Shown: positions 27,705 through 37,161 of the stretch, piece by piece | Numbering within the stretch: position 1 is the stretch's first letter | How the letters are laid out: every line of letters starts with the position of its first letter | NCBI GenBank assembly: GCA_946699565.1 | Contig: CAMPDW010000008.1 | Span: 35,274 to 99,273 of the forward strand | Direction: 5' to 3' | Length of the DNA: 64,000 nt | Source: an uncultured Commensalibacter sp. | GTDB lineage: Bacteria; Pseudomonadota; Alphaproteobacteria; Acetobacterales; Acetobacteraceae | Made by a program: the position numbers and the translations under genes | The notes under the pieces: generated by a model | Database searches by the model: none | The model's input: the letters and a program-made list of their open reading frames with translations, nothing else | What the model was told of the DNA's origin: nothing

Positions 27705-28496
27705 TTAAAGAATTGTTTTTTTAAAAAGACGATGAAAATTTTCTGTTGTTTGTTTTCTAAACGTTTCAAATTTAACCTTTAATAATTCTGCTATAAATTG
27801 AGCAGTATATGTAAGATAAGCCGGTTCATTCTGTTTACCACGAAAAGGAACGGGGGCTAAATAAGGTGCATCCGTTTCAATGAGTATCCGATCTTGCGGC
27901 AATTGTAAAACAGTATCTCGTAAACCCTGCGCTTTTTTGAAAGTAACAATACCAGAAATACTAATATATCCACCCAACTTTAAAACTATTTTAGCTAAAT
28001 CAAGTGATGAAGTAAAACAATGAATCAAAAAAGGAAACTTACCTCCTTTTTTTGTTTCTTCTTTTAAAATTTCAGCAATGTCATTATCTGCATCACGAGC
28101 ATGAATACAAACAGGTAATTGAGTTAATTGCGATGCATGAATATGATTTCGGAAAGATTCTTTTTGTCGTTCAAAATTATCCGATTCACCATAAAAATAA
28201 TCAAGTCCTGTTTCACCTAAACCAATAACCTTAGGATGATTGGCTATAGAAGCAATTTCTATATCTGATAAGATGGGCTCTTCCATAACATATTCAGGAT
28301 GAGTACCTACCGTACACCATACACGCAGTTGATCGGTTGAAAAATGAGTTATATTTTTTTGTTGATCAGCATAAGACAATCTAGTACTAATTGAAACAAT
28401 TTCACCTACACCAGCATGAATAGCATGATTTATAATAGTTTTTTTATCATCATCTTTAAAAAAATCGAGATGACAGTGAGAATCAACCAGATACAT
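27705..28496 (-). CDS. tatD: TatD-family metal-dependent hydrolase
   Basis: TIM-barrel hydrolase with DNase activity reported for E. coli TatD. The 263-residue protein has DSHCHLD (metal His pair), GLGETGLDYFY (bridging Glu), PVCIHARDADNDI, IHCFTS and ETDAPYLAPVPFRGKQNEP, all diagnostic of the YcfH/TatD group. It is located between metG (5 bp upstream) and the MBL hydrolase (15 bp downstream), the standard operon position. Confidence 0.94.
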   Translation of the reverse strand: MYLVDSHCHLDFFKDDDKKTIINHAIHAGVGEIVSISTRLSYADQQKNITHFSTDQLRVWCTVGTHPEYVMEEPILSDIEIASIANHPKVIGLGETGLDYFYGESDNFERQKESFRNHIHASQLTQLPVCIHARDADNDIAEILKEETKKGGKFPFLIHCFTSSLDLAKIVLKLGGYISISGIVTFKKAQGLRDTVLQLPQDRILIETDAPYLAPVPFRGKQNEPAYLTYTAQFIAELLKVKFETFRKQTTENFHRLFKKTIL

Positions 28497-28501
28497 TGAA
28501 A

Positions 28502-30037
28502 TTAATCAGTCTCTATAAATCGAGGAAAAATAGGAGAAGGGGAAGGTAATTTTTGACCAGCTTGAATTTTATCTTCCAAATCTGAAAAATGACGTTTATT
28601 TTGATCAACACCAAGTTGAGTAAGCAGTTTATCCATACTATCCGGCATAAATGCTTGTAAACAAGTAGCAATTTCGCGTAAAACATCTACCAATGTTCTT
28701 AATACAACTTTCATACGTTCAAAATCAGTTTTCTTTAATTTCCAGGGTGCTTGATGATCAATATAAGCATTAGAGGCGCGAATAACTTTCCAAATATCTT
28801 CTAAAGATTCATTTAAAGCCTGCCGATCCATTTGCTCTCTTAATATAATAGGCAATAATTCAACTTTAGCTATTAACTCAATATCTTCTTCAAATCGTTG
28901 ACCTATATCAGGAAGAATTCCTTCACAATTTCTAGCTATTTGTGTTAAGGTTCTTTGGGCAAGATTACCTAAATCATTTGCCAATTCATTATTCATACGA
29001 TTAATAAGTGCTTGTCGACTATAGTCGCCATCTCCACCAAATGGAACTTCACGTAAAAGAAAAAAACGAACAGGATCCAAACCAAATTCGTTAACCAGTT
29101 CTATTGGATCAATAACGTTTCCAACCGATTTACTCATCTTTTCACCTTCGACAGTCCACCATCCATGTGAATAAATTCGTTTTGGAACTTCAAGACCAGC
29201 CGCCATTAAAAAAGCAGGCCAGTATAAAGCATGAAAACGAGCAATTTCTTTACCAACTAAATGTAAATCAGTAGGCCAAAAACGCCATAAATTAGAACTG
29301 TCAATATTTGGATATCCTAACGCTGAAATATAATTAACTAAAGCATCAAACCAGACATACATGACATGGTCACTATCCCCGGGAACAGGAATACCCCATT
29401 TAAAACTTGTACGGCTAATAGATAAATCTCGTAAACCGGATCTAACAAAACTCAAAAGCTCATTTTTTCGACTTTCCGGTCCTATAAAATCTGGATGTAA
29501 TTCATAAAATTCTAATAGTTTATCTTGCCAAACAGATAATTTAAAAAAATACGAAGGTTCTTTTAGCCATTTAACCTCAGCTCCTGTTGGAGCAATTTTT
29601 CGTCCATCTGATATTGTAGTTAATTCATCTTCACTATAATAACATTCATCTCGAAGAGAATACCACCCTTTATAGGCATCAAGATATATATAACCCGCAT
29701 CAGCGATTTTTTTCCATAATGCCTGACAACTTTTTTTATGTCGATCTTCTGTTGTACGGATAAAATCATTATATGATATTTTTAATTGGTCAGCCATATT
29801 TCTGAATTGGTTAGAAATTTTATTGACAAATAATTCCGGTGTCTGTCCTTTATTCTGTGCTGCCTGTTCAACCTTTTGTCCATGTTCATCAGTACCCGTC
29901 AAAAAAAACACGTCATACCCGTCCAACCGTTTAAATCGTGCCATAACATCAGCAGCAATAGATGTATAGGCATGACCAATATGAGGTAACCCGTTTACAT
30001 AATAAATAGGTGTGGTTAGCATATAATGATTTTTCAT
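28502..30037 (-). CDS. metG: Methionine-tRNA ligase
   Basis: Charges tRNA-Met. The 511-residue protein has the class I HIGH region TPIYYVNGLPHIGHAYTSI at residues 8-26, the LTGTDEHGQKVE motif and KMSKSVGNVIDP for ATP. It lacks the four-cysteine zinc knuckle (only one Cys in DECYYSEDEL) and the C-terminal EMAP/Trbp111-like dimerisation domain, so it is the short MetRS type common in alphaproteobacteria. Its start overlaps the holB stop by 4 bp, giving coupled translation. Confidence 0.96.
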   Translation of the reverse strand: MKNHYMLTTPIYYVNGLPHIGHAYTSIAADVMARFKRLDGYDVFFLTGTDEHGQKVEQAAQNKGQTPELFVNKISNQFRNMADQLKISYNDFIRTTEDRHKKSCQALWKKIADAGYIYLDAYKGWYSLRDECYYSEDELTTISDGRKIAPTGAEVKWLKEPSYFFKLSVWQDKLLEFYELHPDFIGPESRKNELLSFVRSGLRDLSISRTSFKWGIPVPGDSDHVMYVWFDALVNYISALGYPNIDSSNLWRFWPTDLHLVGKEIARFHALYWPAFLMAAGLEVPKRIYSHGWWTVEGEKMSKSVGNVIDPIELVNEFGLDPVRFFLLREVPFGGDGDYSRQALINRMNNELANDLGNLAQRTLTQIARNCEGILPDIGQRFEEDIELIAKVELLPIILREQMDRQALNESLEDIWKVIRASNAYIDHQAPWKLKKTDFERMKVVLRTLVDVLREIATCLQAFMPDSMDKLLTQLGVDQNKRHFSDLEDKIQAGQKLPSPSPIFPRFIETD

Positions 30038-30987
30038 AATTCACTTACAAATTCAAAATAAGAAATTAAAGTTTGTCTCTTATCTAAATTAAAAGATTCT
30101 GTATCTTTATGCCATTTTAAAATTTTCTGCCAAATATCAATCCATTCTTTAATTGAGCGAGCAGGATTTCCAAAATACCCTTGTTTATTTTGGATCGCCT
30201 GATTAATAAGAAAATTGAATTTATCTGTCAATAAACAAAAAAATGTAGAAAATCCATCTTCTTTTCGCAATATATATTTAATTTTTTCATTAAGTTCACT
30301 TCTTTTGTATGGCTTGTAAAAAAAAGCATCGATCATAGTTTGCATTTGATAAGCATCAGATTCCAATAATTGCAATGCCTTACCTATAGAACCTTGAGAC
30401 AAAGGAATTATTTTTTGATAATTTTCCTCGGAATAATCTGGTGCTAATACAGATAAAGCTCTAAAAAGAATAAAGTCTGATAACGGATGTAAAACCAATT
30501 TCCTACAACGGCTTATAATTGTCGGTAATAAACATTTAGGATGTGCTGTAATTAAAAAAATCAATGCCGCTTCTGGAGGTTCTTCTAAAATCTTTAATAA
30601 ACTATTAGCGGCATTTTGATTCATTAATTCCGCATCTTCAATGATAACGATACGCCATCCACCATTTGTAGAAGTCAAATGTAGAAAGTTTCCTATTGTT
30701 TTTATATCCTCTACCAAAATTTCAGAACGAAGACGGTTTTTCTTTTCATCTATTCGTCGACTAATCGTTAATAAATCTGGATGACTGTTCGCCTTGATTT
30801 TAACAATTACATCGCGGTCATTGCCTAAAATAAGACGAATCAAATGATATACAAAAGTTGTTTTGCCAATTCCATCATCTCCACATATTAACCATGCATG
30901 ATGAAGTTTGTTCTGAAGAATTAACTGTTTGAAATATGTATATTCTTTTTTATGTCCCCATAAAAAATCATTTTTTCTAGGTGTCAT
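30034..30987 (-). CDS. holB: DNA polymerase III subunit delta'
   Basis: Clamp-loader subunit. The 317-residue AAA+ protein has a Walker A-like GDDGIGKTTFVYHL, a RSEILVEDIKTIGNFLHLTS block, IVIIEDAELMNQNAANSLLKILEEPPEAALIFL and an SRC motif (TIISRCRKLVL). The zinc-binding cysteines of E. coli delta' are not evident. It overlaps tmk and metG by 4 bp each, so the three are translated together, the usual tmk-holB-metG arrangement. Confidence 0.93.
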   Translation of the reverse strand: MTPRKNDFLWGHKKEYTYFKQLILQNKLHHAWLICGDDGIGKTTFVYHLIRLILGNDRDVIVKIKANSHPDLLTISRRIDEKKNRLRSEILVEDIKTIGNFLHLTSTNGGWRIVIIEDAELMNQNAANSLLKILEEPPEAALIFLITAHPKCLLPTIISRCRKLVLHPLSDFILFRALSVLAPDYSEENYQKIIPLSQGSIGKALQLLESDAYQMQTMIDAFFYKPYKRSELNEKIKYILRKEDGFSTFFCLLTDKFNFLINQAIQNKQGYFGNPARSIKEWIDIWQKILKWHKDTESFNLDKRQTLISYFEFVSEL

Positions 30988-31625
30988 TGTTTCAAAATAG
31001 ATAATTTTCGGAATACTAAATTATATACATCACGCTCCACATCCTGCAATGATTGATTTGCATTAATAATTTTACAACGCTTGCCATTTTTTTTTGCTAT
31101 TTGCTTAAATCCATATAAAACACGATAATGAAAGCTATCCTCCAATTTCTCATAATCATCAATTTGACTTTGACGTTTGTAACGGCGTTTTTTTAATATA
31201 TCAAAAGGCGCTTCAAATATAAGCGTTAAATGTGGAAAAAGATTTATCAAGTTTGATAACTTTTGAATAAAAAACAAAATATCAGGATCTCCCTCACTTA
31301 GTCCGTATCCCTGATAAGCTAATGTTGAATCAATATAACGATCACAAACAACAATTTTCCCTTGGTTTAAAGCAGGTTTAATAAGCTGATCAACATGATC
31401 TCTTCGTGCGGTAAAATGAGCCATAATTTCTGCTTGCAATGAAAAATTGCAACGTCCAAACAACAATAATTTGCGAAGTGCTTCTGCTCCTTTTGTACCA
31501 CCAGGTTCTCGTGTTAATATTACATCAATATTATCTTGCTTCAATCGTTCTTTTAATAAGTGAGCTTGTGTCGATTTTCCTGCACCTTCCCCGCCCTCAA
31601 ACGTAATAAAGAAACCATTTTCCAT
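30984..31625 (-). CDS. tmk: Thymidylate kinase
   Basis: Phosphorylates dTMP to dTDP. The 213-residue protein has the P-loop FEGGEGAGKSTQAHLL at residues 8-23, the TREPGGT substrate motif, VVCDRYIDSTLAYQGYG and a LID region around KRRYKRQSQIDDYE. It overlaps holB by 4 bp. The gene upstream is the inserted GT8-like glycosyltransferase with only 15 bp between, so tmk probably depends on read-through from the dac side. Confidence 0.95.
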   Translation of the reverse strand: MENGFFITFEGGEGAGKSTQAHLLKERLKQDNIDVILTREPGGTKGAEALRKLLLFGRCNFSLQAEIMAHFTARRDHVDQLIKPALNQGKIVVCDRYIDSTLAYQGYGLSEGDPDILFFIQKLSNLINLFPHLTLIFEAPFDILKKRRYKRQSQIDDYEKLEDSFHYRVLYGFKQIAKKNGKRCKIINANQSLQDVERDVYNLVFRKLSILKQ

Positions 31626-31640
31626 GATATTAATTTTAAA

Positions 31641-32969
31641 TTATTTAATTACTTGTTTTAAAGAATTTAAATATTTTTTCATCACAATAGGTTTATCTTG
31701 TGTAGGATGCCCCCAAAAATGAACTAACCCTCTTCGATTATTAATATTATTATCAATATAATTAACATATTTAGTAAGTATAGAAGTATTGAAAAAACCA
31801 AGTTTAACTGAAATATAATTTAAAACTTCTTGATCAGCCCAACGATTATAATCTCTACCAAAAAAATAACCAGTATTTGTAATTGTTTTTTTTATAAGAT
31901 AAATTGCATTTTTTACCATATCATTATAAACATTCGGAATAACTAATGTTCCTCCATTAAATCCAGGCACATAATGACTTATTTTCAATTGATCTTGTTG
32001 AATTAATCCACATCCTATCGCTGTGTGATTATATAAATAATGACCTAATTCTAAGGGGGCACATATTAATTGTGTTAACGTTGCTTCAATAAGCATAGGT
32101 TTTATGGGTTTATCAATTATAATATCTGGATCTAAATATAAGATAGGCTGATGATTTTGATATATATCTTTATTATATATATTAAATTTTGAACATACAT
32201 AACCAACAAAATCTTTTGGATACATAGGATCTACAGTAAGATTATAACTATTTTCTTGACATAAATTCAAAATAAAATCCTGAGACTTATCTGTCATAAC
32301 GATAATTTTACCAGTATAATCTCCAAATAATCTTAAAGATTCAATACATAATTCTAACTGTTTAAATATATCTTCATTTGAAAATGCAGTAATATAAATT
32401 AAAGGTCGATATAAAAAAAATTCTTCTGGTTGCCAATGATTACATATACCAATAAAATAATTAAATTTTATATCATCATTATTTAGATATTGTAAATTAA
32501 TTAAAAAATCACCAATTTGTAATATAAAGCCTTCATGAATTTCAATATCATTAGGTTTATATAATTTACTATTTCGTTTTGATATCCATTGATTTTGCTT
32601 AATATAAAATATTTTATCAATAAAATCATTATCAACTAACAAATAAAATTCCCATAATTGAGCATCATCTCGTGAAAATTCGTATTTATTTTTATCCCAA
32701 CACAAAAATTTATTTTCATCATTACATATTGCATAACATGAATATTTAGGTAAATAAATAATTTTTACTTGACCAAAATATGGTAAATTTCTATTGTAAA
32801 TTATTTGATTTTTTTCATTAAAAATAAAATCATCTTCCCTATTTATTTTATTAATATCATTAACTTTTATCGCAAAATTTTTGTCTATATTATAAATGTC
32901 TTTATTGTAAATTGTGTTTGTATTTTGATCAAAATGTAATATTTGACATTCATAATTCAATATATACAT
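31641..32969 (-). CDS. GT8-like glycosyltransferase with an N-terminal domain of unknown function
   Basis: Two-part protein of 442 residues. The C-terminal part (about 180-442) has the marks of a GT-A, GT8-type enzyme: YITAFSNEDIFKQLELCIESL, LYLDPDIIIDKPI (D-x-D metal site), VPGFNGGTLVIPN, RWADQEVLNYI and a closing HFWGHPTQDKP. The N-terminal 170 residues are rich in Asn, Ile and Tyr with repeated aromatic patterns (LWEFYLL, KQNQWISKRN); I do not recognise the domain, though a beta-sheet carbohydrate-binding module is conceivable. The gene is visibly more AT-rich than its neighbours and sits inside the conserved dac-tmk spacing, so it looks like an insertion, perhaps by transfer. Donor and acceptor are unknown. 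Confidence 0.7.
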   Translation of the reverse strand: MYILNYECQILHFDQNTNTIYNKDIYNIDKNFAIKVNDINKINREDDFIFNEKNQIIYNRNLPYFGQVKIIYLPKYSCYAICNDENKFLCWDKNKYEFSRDDAQLWEFYLLVDNDFIDKIFYIKQNQWISKRNSKLYKPNDIEIHEGFILQIGDFLINLQYLNNDDIKFNYFIGICNHWQPEEFFLYRPLIYITAFSNEDIFKQLELCIESLRLFGDYTGKIIVMTDKSQDFILNLCQENSYNLTVDPMYPKDFVGYVCSKFNIYNKDIYQNHQPILYLDPDIIIDKPIKPMLIEATLTQLICAPLELGHYLYNHTAIGCGLIQQDQLKISHYVPGFNGGTLVIPNVYNDMVKNAIYLIKKTITNTGYFFGRDYNRWADQEVLNYISVKLGFFNTSILTKYVNYIDNNINNRRGLVHFWGHPTQDKPIVMKKYLNSLKQVIK

Positions 32970-32993
32970 AAAATTACCTTTATTTATAATTAA

Positions 32994-34223
32994 CTATTTA
33001 AAACGATAGCTTATATTTTTTATCATTTTTAAAACAATACCTGCTTTTTGAACAGTTTCATGAGCAATAACTGGAACTTGTACTGACATATTTCCATTTA
33101 TTACAGATAATGAAGCTTCTACAGCTTGACCTTTTTTAATAGGTGCAGCCAAAGGTGCATTATAATCCAACATGACTTTTAAATTATCATGCATTCCTAC
33201 AGGTAAAGTCAAACTTAAATCTTGACCAGCAACAAGTTCAACTTGATCTCTATCACCCATCCAAACAGGAGCTCGTTCAACAACATCTCCTTTATTAAAT
33301 AATTTTACATTTTCAAATTGATTAAATGACCATACCAATAAACGTTCACTTTCATGAGCACGCATATTCATTGATGTTAACCCATTGACAACAAGTATAA
33401 TACGTCGACCATTTCGCTCAGAACTTGCACATAATCCATAACCTCCAGCATCTGTATGTCCGGTTTTCAATCCGTCAGCCAAACCTTTATCAACAAGAAC
33501 ATTTCGGTTTCCTTGCGTAATTTTATTAAATGTAAATTCTTTTTCTGAAAAAAAGTGATAATACTCTGGGTAATCATGAATCAAATGATAGGCTATAATA
33601 CCAATATCACGTGCAGACATTAGATGATTACTGTCTGGCCATCCTGTACAATTCATGAAGTGAGAATTTTTTAACCCCATTTTTGAAGCAAGTTCATTCA
33701 TCATTGCAACAAATTGTTCTTCAGAACCTGCAATACCTTCTGCCAGAACAATGCAAGCATCATTTCCAGATTGAATTACAACGCCCTGAATAAGATCTTG
33801 AACCGAAACCTGTCCATTCAAAGGAACGAACATTTTTGATCCCTGCATTCGCCATGCTTTTTCACTAACCGGCAATAACTGATCAAGTTTCAGCCGTCCT
33901 GTTCGCAACATAGCAAAAACAATATAACAGGTCATAATTTTAGTAAGCGAGGATGGATGCATAGGTTGATCGGCCAACTTATCCATTAAAACCGCTCTTG
34001 TATTATAATCCATTATGAACGCATATTGTGCCAGCGTATCAAAAGGACCTATTGGTGTATTGGCAGGCGGACCATTAGAAACTATGGCTTGAGTTGAAGC
34101 TATAGTTTTTTTTCCTTTAGCTTTACGACTAACTCTACGAGCATTTACTGAATTTGAATTTATTAAGGCTAAAGATACGACTACAGCACTTATTCCAGCC
34201 AATAATGATCTACGACTATGCAC
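32994..34223 (-). CDS. D-alanyl-D-alanine carboxypeptidase (DacC/DacF-like PBP)
   Basis: Penicillin-binding protein that trims the terminal D-Ala of peptidoglycan stem peptides. The 409-residue protein starts with HSRRSLLAGISAVVVSLALI, a twin-arginine-like signal peptide. The three active-site motifs are in order: S92-L-T-K95 (HPSSLTKIMT), S-G-N in VIQSGNDACIVL and K-T-G in DGLKTGHTDAGGYG. A C-terminal PBP5_C-type beta domain (about 305-400) and a possible amphipathic tail (VLKMIKNISYRFK) follow for membrane attachment. It lies between rlpA (8 bp upstream) and the GT8-like gene. Confidence 0.94.
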   Translation of the reverse strand: MHSRRSLLAGISAVVVSLALINSNSVNARRVSRKAKGKKTIASTQAIVSNGPPANTPIGPFDTLAQYAFIMDYNTRAVLMDKLADQPMHPSSLTKIMTCYIVFAMLRTGRLKLDQLLPVSEKAWRMQGSKMFVPLNGQVSVQDLIQGVVIQSGNDACIVLAEGIAGSEEQFVAMMNELASKMGLKNSHFMNCTGWPDSNHLMSARDIGIIAYHLIHDYPEYYHFFSEKEFTFNKITQGNRNVLVDKGLADGLKTGHTDAGGYGLCASSERNGRRIILVVNGLTSMNMRAHESERLLVWSFNQFENVKLFNKGDVVERAPVWMGDRDQVELVAGQDLSLTLPVGMHDNLKVMLDYNAPLAAPIKKGQAVEASLSVINGNMSVQVPVIAHETVQKAGIVLKMIKNISYRFK

Positions 34224-34231
34224 GTTTATTC

Positions 34232-35116
34232 CTATTCAATTATAATTTTGGCACCTTTAATGCCAGATTTTAATAGATAATCAAGATTTTGATCAGCACT
34301 TTCAACAGATTGATATGGTCCAGAACGAACATGCAATATTTTACGCCCATTTTCATAATTATACGTTACTATTCCACCTATACGTGCCGCTAATTTATTT
34401 GCATAAATACGTAAAATGAAGGAACCACAATCAATCCATATTTGTCCACCTGTTATTTGACCTTGAGTATAAGTAACAGGTAAATCATTTAGTGCAACCG
34501 GTGTTTTTAATGTATTTTGTAAAGAATTATCAAAATTGTTATTTACATTATCTTTTCTTGAGGAACCATCTAAATTTTCAATCTTAATCGAATTAAGTGG
34601 GGCCGTATCAACTTTCATCTCGGTTTGAGGACCATTGGGCATTGAAAAAGCTAGATTTTGACTTTGATTTTCCTCTTCTATAATTTCAATTTTAGCTGAT
34701 TGATGATCAGCTATTCCAAGCATTTCACCTGCCTTAGGCGTTAATTCCAGTAATCTTACAGGAACCATTGAAGGGCGATCATTCAGACGTATGACAATTT
34801 CCCTCCCATTATCCATATTACGGACTTTAACAATACTTGGCAACTGTAAAGTTGGATGAGCACCTGTCATTGATATAGGATTATAATCTTCGCCATCAAC
34901 AGTTACTTTATTTTTTGGATTCTGTGAGATAACCGCTAATCCAGTTGCATGATAAGCAAAATTTTCTTCTGGATAAAACCAATTTTCACCTATTTGGTAT
35001 GGTTGCCCAACTGCATAATGAATTTGAGTTGGTGGTAAAAGTTTCTTTTCTTTATTACAACTTGCAAAACAAATTAATAAAAAAAGAAATAAATATTTTT
35101 TCACAATATCATTCAC
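34232..35116 (-). CDS. rlpA: RlpA-family septal ring lipoprotein with SPOR domain
   Basis: Lytic transglycosylase-type lipoprotein of the division septum. The 294-residue protein has a lipoprotein signal (FLFLFLLICFASC, acylated Cys20), a double-psi beta-barrel domain (about 55-145) with SMTGAHPTLQLPSIVKVRNM and RLNDRP, which keep the His and Asp that are catalytic in P. aeruginosa RlpA, then a low-complexity linker (about 150-210). A C-terminal SPOR domain (about 215-294: QIWIDCGSFILRIYANKLAARI, VRSGPYQSVESA) binds denuded glycan. The first gene of the operon is the MltB-type transglycosylase 57 bp upstream; dac follows. Confidence 0.9.
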   Translation of the reverse strand: MNDIVKKYLFLFLLICFASCNKEKKLLPPTQIHYAVGQPYQIGENWFYPEENFAYHATGLAVISQNPKNKVTVDGEDYNPISMTGAHPTLQLPSIVKVRNMDNGREIVIRLNDRPSMVPVRLLELTPKAGEMLGIADHQSAKIEIIEEENQSQNLAFSMPNGPQTEMKVDTAPLNSIKIENLDGSSRKDNVNNNFDNSLQNTLKTPVALNDLPVTYTQGQITGGQIWIDCGSFILRIYANKLAARIGGIVTYNYENGRKILHVRSGPYQSVESADQNLDYLLKSGIKGAKIIIE

Positions 35117-35173
35117 ATTTCCAAAAATAACTTTTAGCTATTTTATATTGATCTTAAAAAAAAACAATCCATT

Positions 35174-36175
35174 TTAAGAAACTATTGCATCTCTCAATAA
35201 TCCTACAGCAAGGGCATAATAATCGGATGGATTATACCGTCGAATAATATTAAAATTACGGTAAACCATAAAAGCCTGACTTCCTGATTTATTGGGTTTC
35301 AAAACACTACCATAAATATCCAAATTGTTAAATTCTGATCCATCTTCCCGTACAACACCCAATGATCTCCATTCACGCAGAGTTTTCGAAATATGATGCC
35401 CAAATAGGGATGATGTTAAATGATTTGGTATTTGTATTTTCTGTCCCCAAGGTTCAGAGGCATGCCATCCGTTTTTATTCAAATAATTTGCAATAGAAGC
35501 AAGAATGTCTTTTTTATTGGTCCAAATATTAGGCTGGTTATTCCCTGAAAAATCAACAGCATACTGTAAATACGCACTTGGCATAAATTGAGGTTGTCCC
35601 ATTGCACCAGCATAACTACCCGTCATATTCTCAGGGCTAATACTTCTATGATCCAAAATTTTTAGCGCATTCATTAATTCGGTTTTAAAAAATTTTACAC
35701 GTTTTCCTTCATATGCCAAAGTTGCCAATGCATCAATTACATTAAATTTTCCAAGATATTTACCATAATAAGATTCTATTCCCCAAATACCAACTATAAT
35801 AGATGGATCAATTTGATATTTTTGCCAAATATGCGTTAAAAGTGATTGTAAAATATTAAATTGTTTACGTCCCTCTTCAATTTTTGCAGGAGTGATCACC
35901 TTTTGATAATATTGTTGCCAAGTTAACGTAAATTCTGGTTGTTTACGGTCAAGCTGTATTACTTTTGCATTTGGTGTGGAGAAATTCAAGGCACGTTTCA
36001 TAATTTTTGCATTCATACCTTGCTGAATAGCCTGTTGATAAATAGTTGAAAGAAAAGATGCGTAATTTAAAACTGACTTCGCATAAGCATATGAAATAAC
36101 TGGCTCAGAATTGATTCCTCCTAATGTTGTAGCAGCACCTCCGATTAAATGAGTTAGAAAATTTCTACGCTTCAT
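35174..36175 (-). CDS. MltB-type lytic murein transglycosylase
   Basis: Cleaves the glycan strands of peptidoglycan with formation of 1,6-anhydro-MurNAc. The 333-residue protein starts with MKRRNFLTHLIGG, a signal peptide with twin-arginine features. Family marks are SIIVGIWGIESYYGKYLG with the catalytic Glu, ATLAYEGKR, SYAGAMGQPQFMPSAY, and YALAVGLLRDAI at the end. It belongs to the SLT_2 domain family; there is no separate C-terminal PG-binding domain at this length. Together with rlpA and dac it forms a peptidoglycan-turnover block. Confidence 0.92.
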   Translation of the reverse strand: MKRRNFLTHLIGGAATTLGGINSEPVISYAYAKSVLNYASFLSTIYQQAIQQGMNAKIMKRALNFSTPNAKVIQLDRKQPEFTLTWQQYYQKVITPAKIEEGRKQFNILQSLLTHIWQKYQIDPSIIVGIWGIESYYGKYLGKFNVIDALATLAYEGKRVKFFKTELMNALKILDHRSISPENMTGSYAGAMGQPQFMPSAYLQYAVDFSGNNQPNIWTNKKDILASIANYLNKNGWHASEPWGQKIQIPNHLTSSLFGHHISKTLREWRSLGVVREDGSEFNNLDIYGSVLKPNKSGSQAFMVYRNFNIIRRYNPSDYYALAVGLLRDAIVS

Positions 36176-36253
36176 TACTTTTATCCTTGATTAACAATTG
36201 AAATTTTAATTGTTTTACTGGCCATAACCTATCAATGAATTGCATTTATTATA

Positions 36254-36862
36254 TTATTTAACTTTAAGATTAGCAATTTCTTTACTATGCAAAAAAAGGG
36301 AAATCTGATCATGATGATTAAGCTGTCCTACACCTTGTGGAGTTCCTGTAAAAATCACATCAAATTTTTTTAAAGGGATAAAATAGCTGATATAAGAAAT
36401 AATTTTATTGAAATTAAAAATCATTTCATGCGTATTACCCTTTTGCCGTTCAACACCATTTAGATTCATAGAAAAATTAATAGAATTTGGTAATGTATTT
36501 TTATGAACAAATGAAGAAATAAAACAAGAGTCCTTAAAGCCTTTCGATAGAAGCCAAGGTAATTTTTTCTCCTTTAATTCAGTTTGTAAATCACGTGCTG
36601 TCAAATCAAGTCCTATAGCAATTTCATCATAAAAAGAATCAGCTTCCTTTTCGGAAATTTTAAAACCATTTTGATTGATCTTTAATACCAATTCCGTTTC
36701 ATAATGAATATTATGAGAAAAATCTGGGAGAAAAATAGTGTTACCTTGAACCAAAGATGAATTTGGTTTGCTAAAAATCACAGGCTCAGATTCAACCTTA
36801 TTGCCTAACTCTTTTGCATGAGTAGCGTAATTTCTTCCTACACAATAAATCGTATTAATCAT
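36254..36862 (-). CDS. Fumarylacetoacetate hydrolase family protein
   Basis: FAH-superfamily enzyme, in bacteria mostly acylpyruvate hydrolases or oxaloacetate decarboxylases. I start it at MINTIYCVGRNYATHAKELGN (36862), because the frame's earlier ATG at 36925 adds a 21-residue tail unlike the family. With this start the length is 202, typical of the short FAH type. Motifs: VIFSKPNSSLVQGN, IHYETELVLKI (metal-binding H..E.E), IGLDLTARDLQ, PWLLSKGFKDSC and FTGTPQGVGQL. It lies alone between mltB and tRNA-Val on the same strand. The exact substrate is unknown. Confidence 0.87.
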   Translation of the reverse strand: MINTIYCVGRNYATHAKELGNKVESEPVIFSKPNSSLVQGNTIFLPDFSHNIHYETELVLKINQNGFKISEKEADSFYDEIAIGLDLTARDLQTELKEKKLPWLLSKGFKDSCFISSFVHKNTLPNSINFSMNLNGVERQKGNTHEMIFNFNKIISYISYFIPLKKFDVIFTGTPQGVGQLNHHDQISLFLHSKEIANLKVK

Positions 36863-36967
36863 TCTGTAACCCAATAATTTTTTTAATTTTAAACTATGAT
36901 AGTTATAGAAAAAAATAAAATACAATAAATATTGCGTGGTTTTTATAATTTATTGTTTAAACTAAGA

Positions 36968-37042
36968 TGGTGGGCACAACAGGGATTGAACCTGTGACCC
37001 CTACCATGTCAAGGTAGTGCTCTCCCGCTGAGCTATGCGCCC
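36968..37042 (-). tRNA. tRNA-Val (anticodon GAC)
   Basis: On the minus strand a complete 75-nt cloverleaf can be folded: acceptor GGGCGCA/TGTGCCC (one G-T pair), D-arm with AGCTCAGCGGGAGAGC, anticodon stem CTACC/GGTAG with loop TTGACAT, T-arm with GGTTCAATCCC, discriminator A and encoded CCA. Anticodon GAC reads GUC and GUU valine codons. No second tRNA is adjacent. Confidence 0.95.
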
Positions 37043-37161
37043 GTCTTGTAAATTGTTAAATTGCTTGATACACATCTTCTTTTAAAAGTGCAAGTAGTCA
37101 AATACAAAAAAATAAAATATTTTAGATCAACTTGCATTTTTTTACATAACAAGGTTATTTC

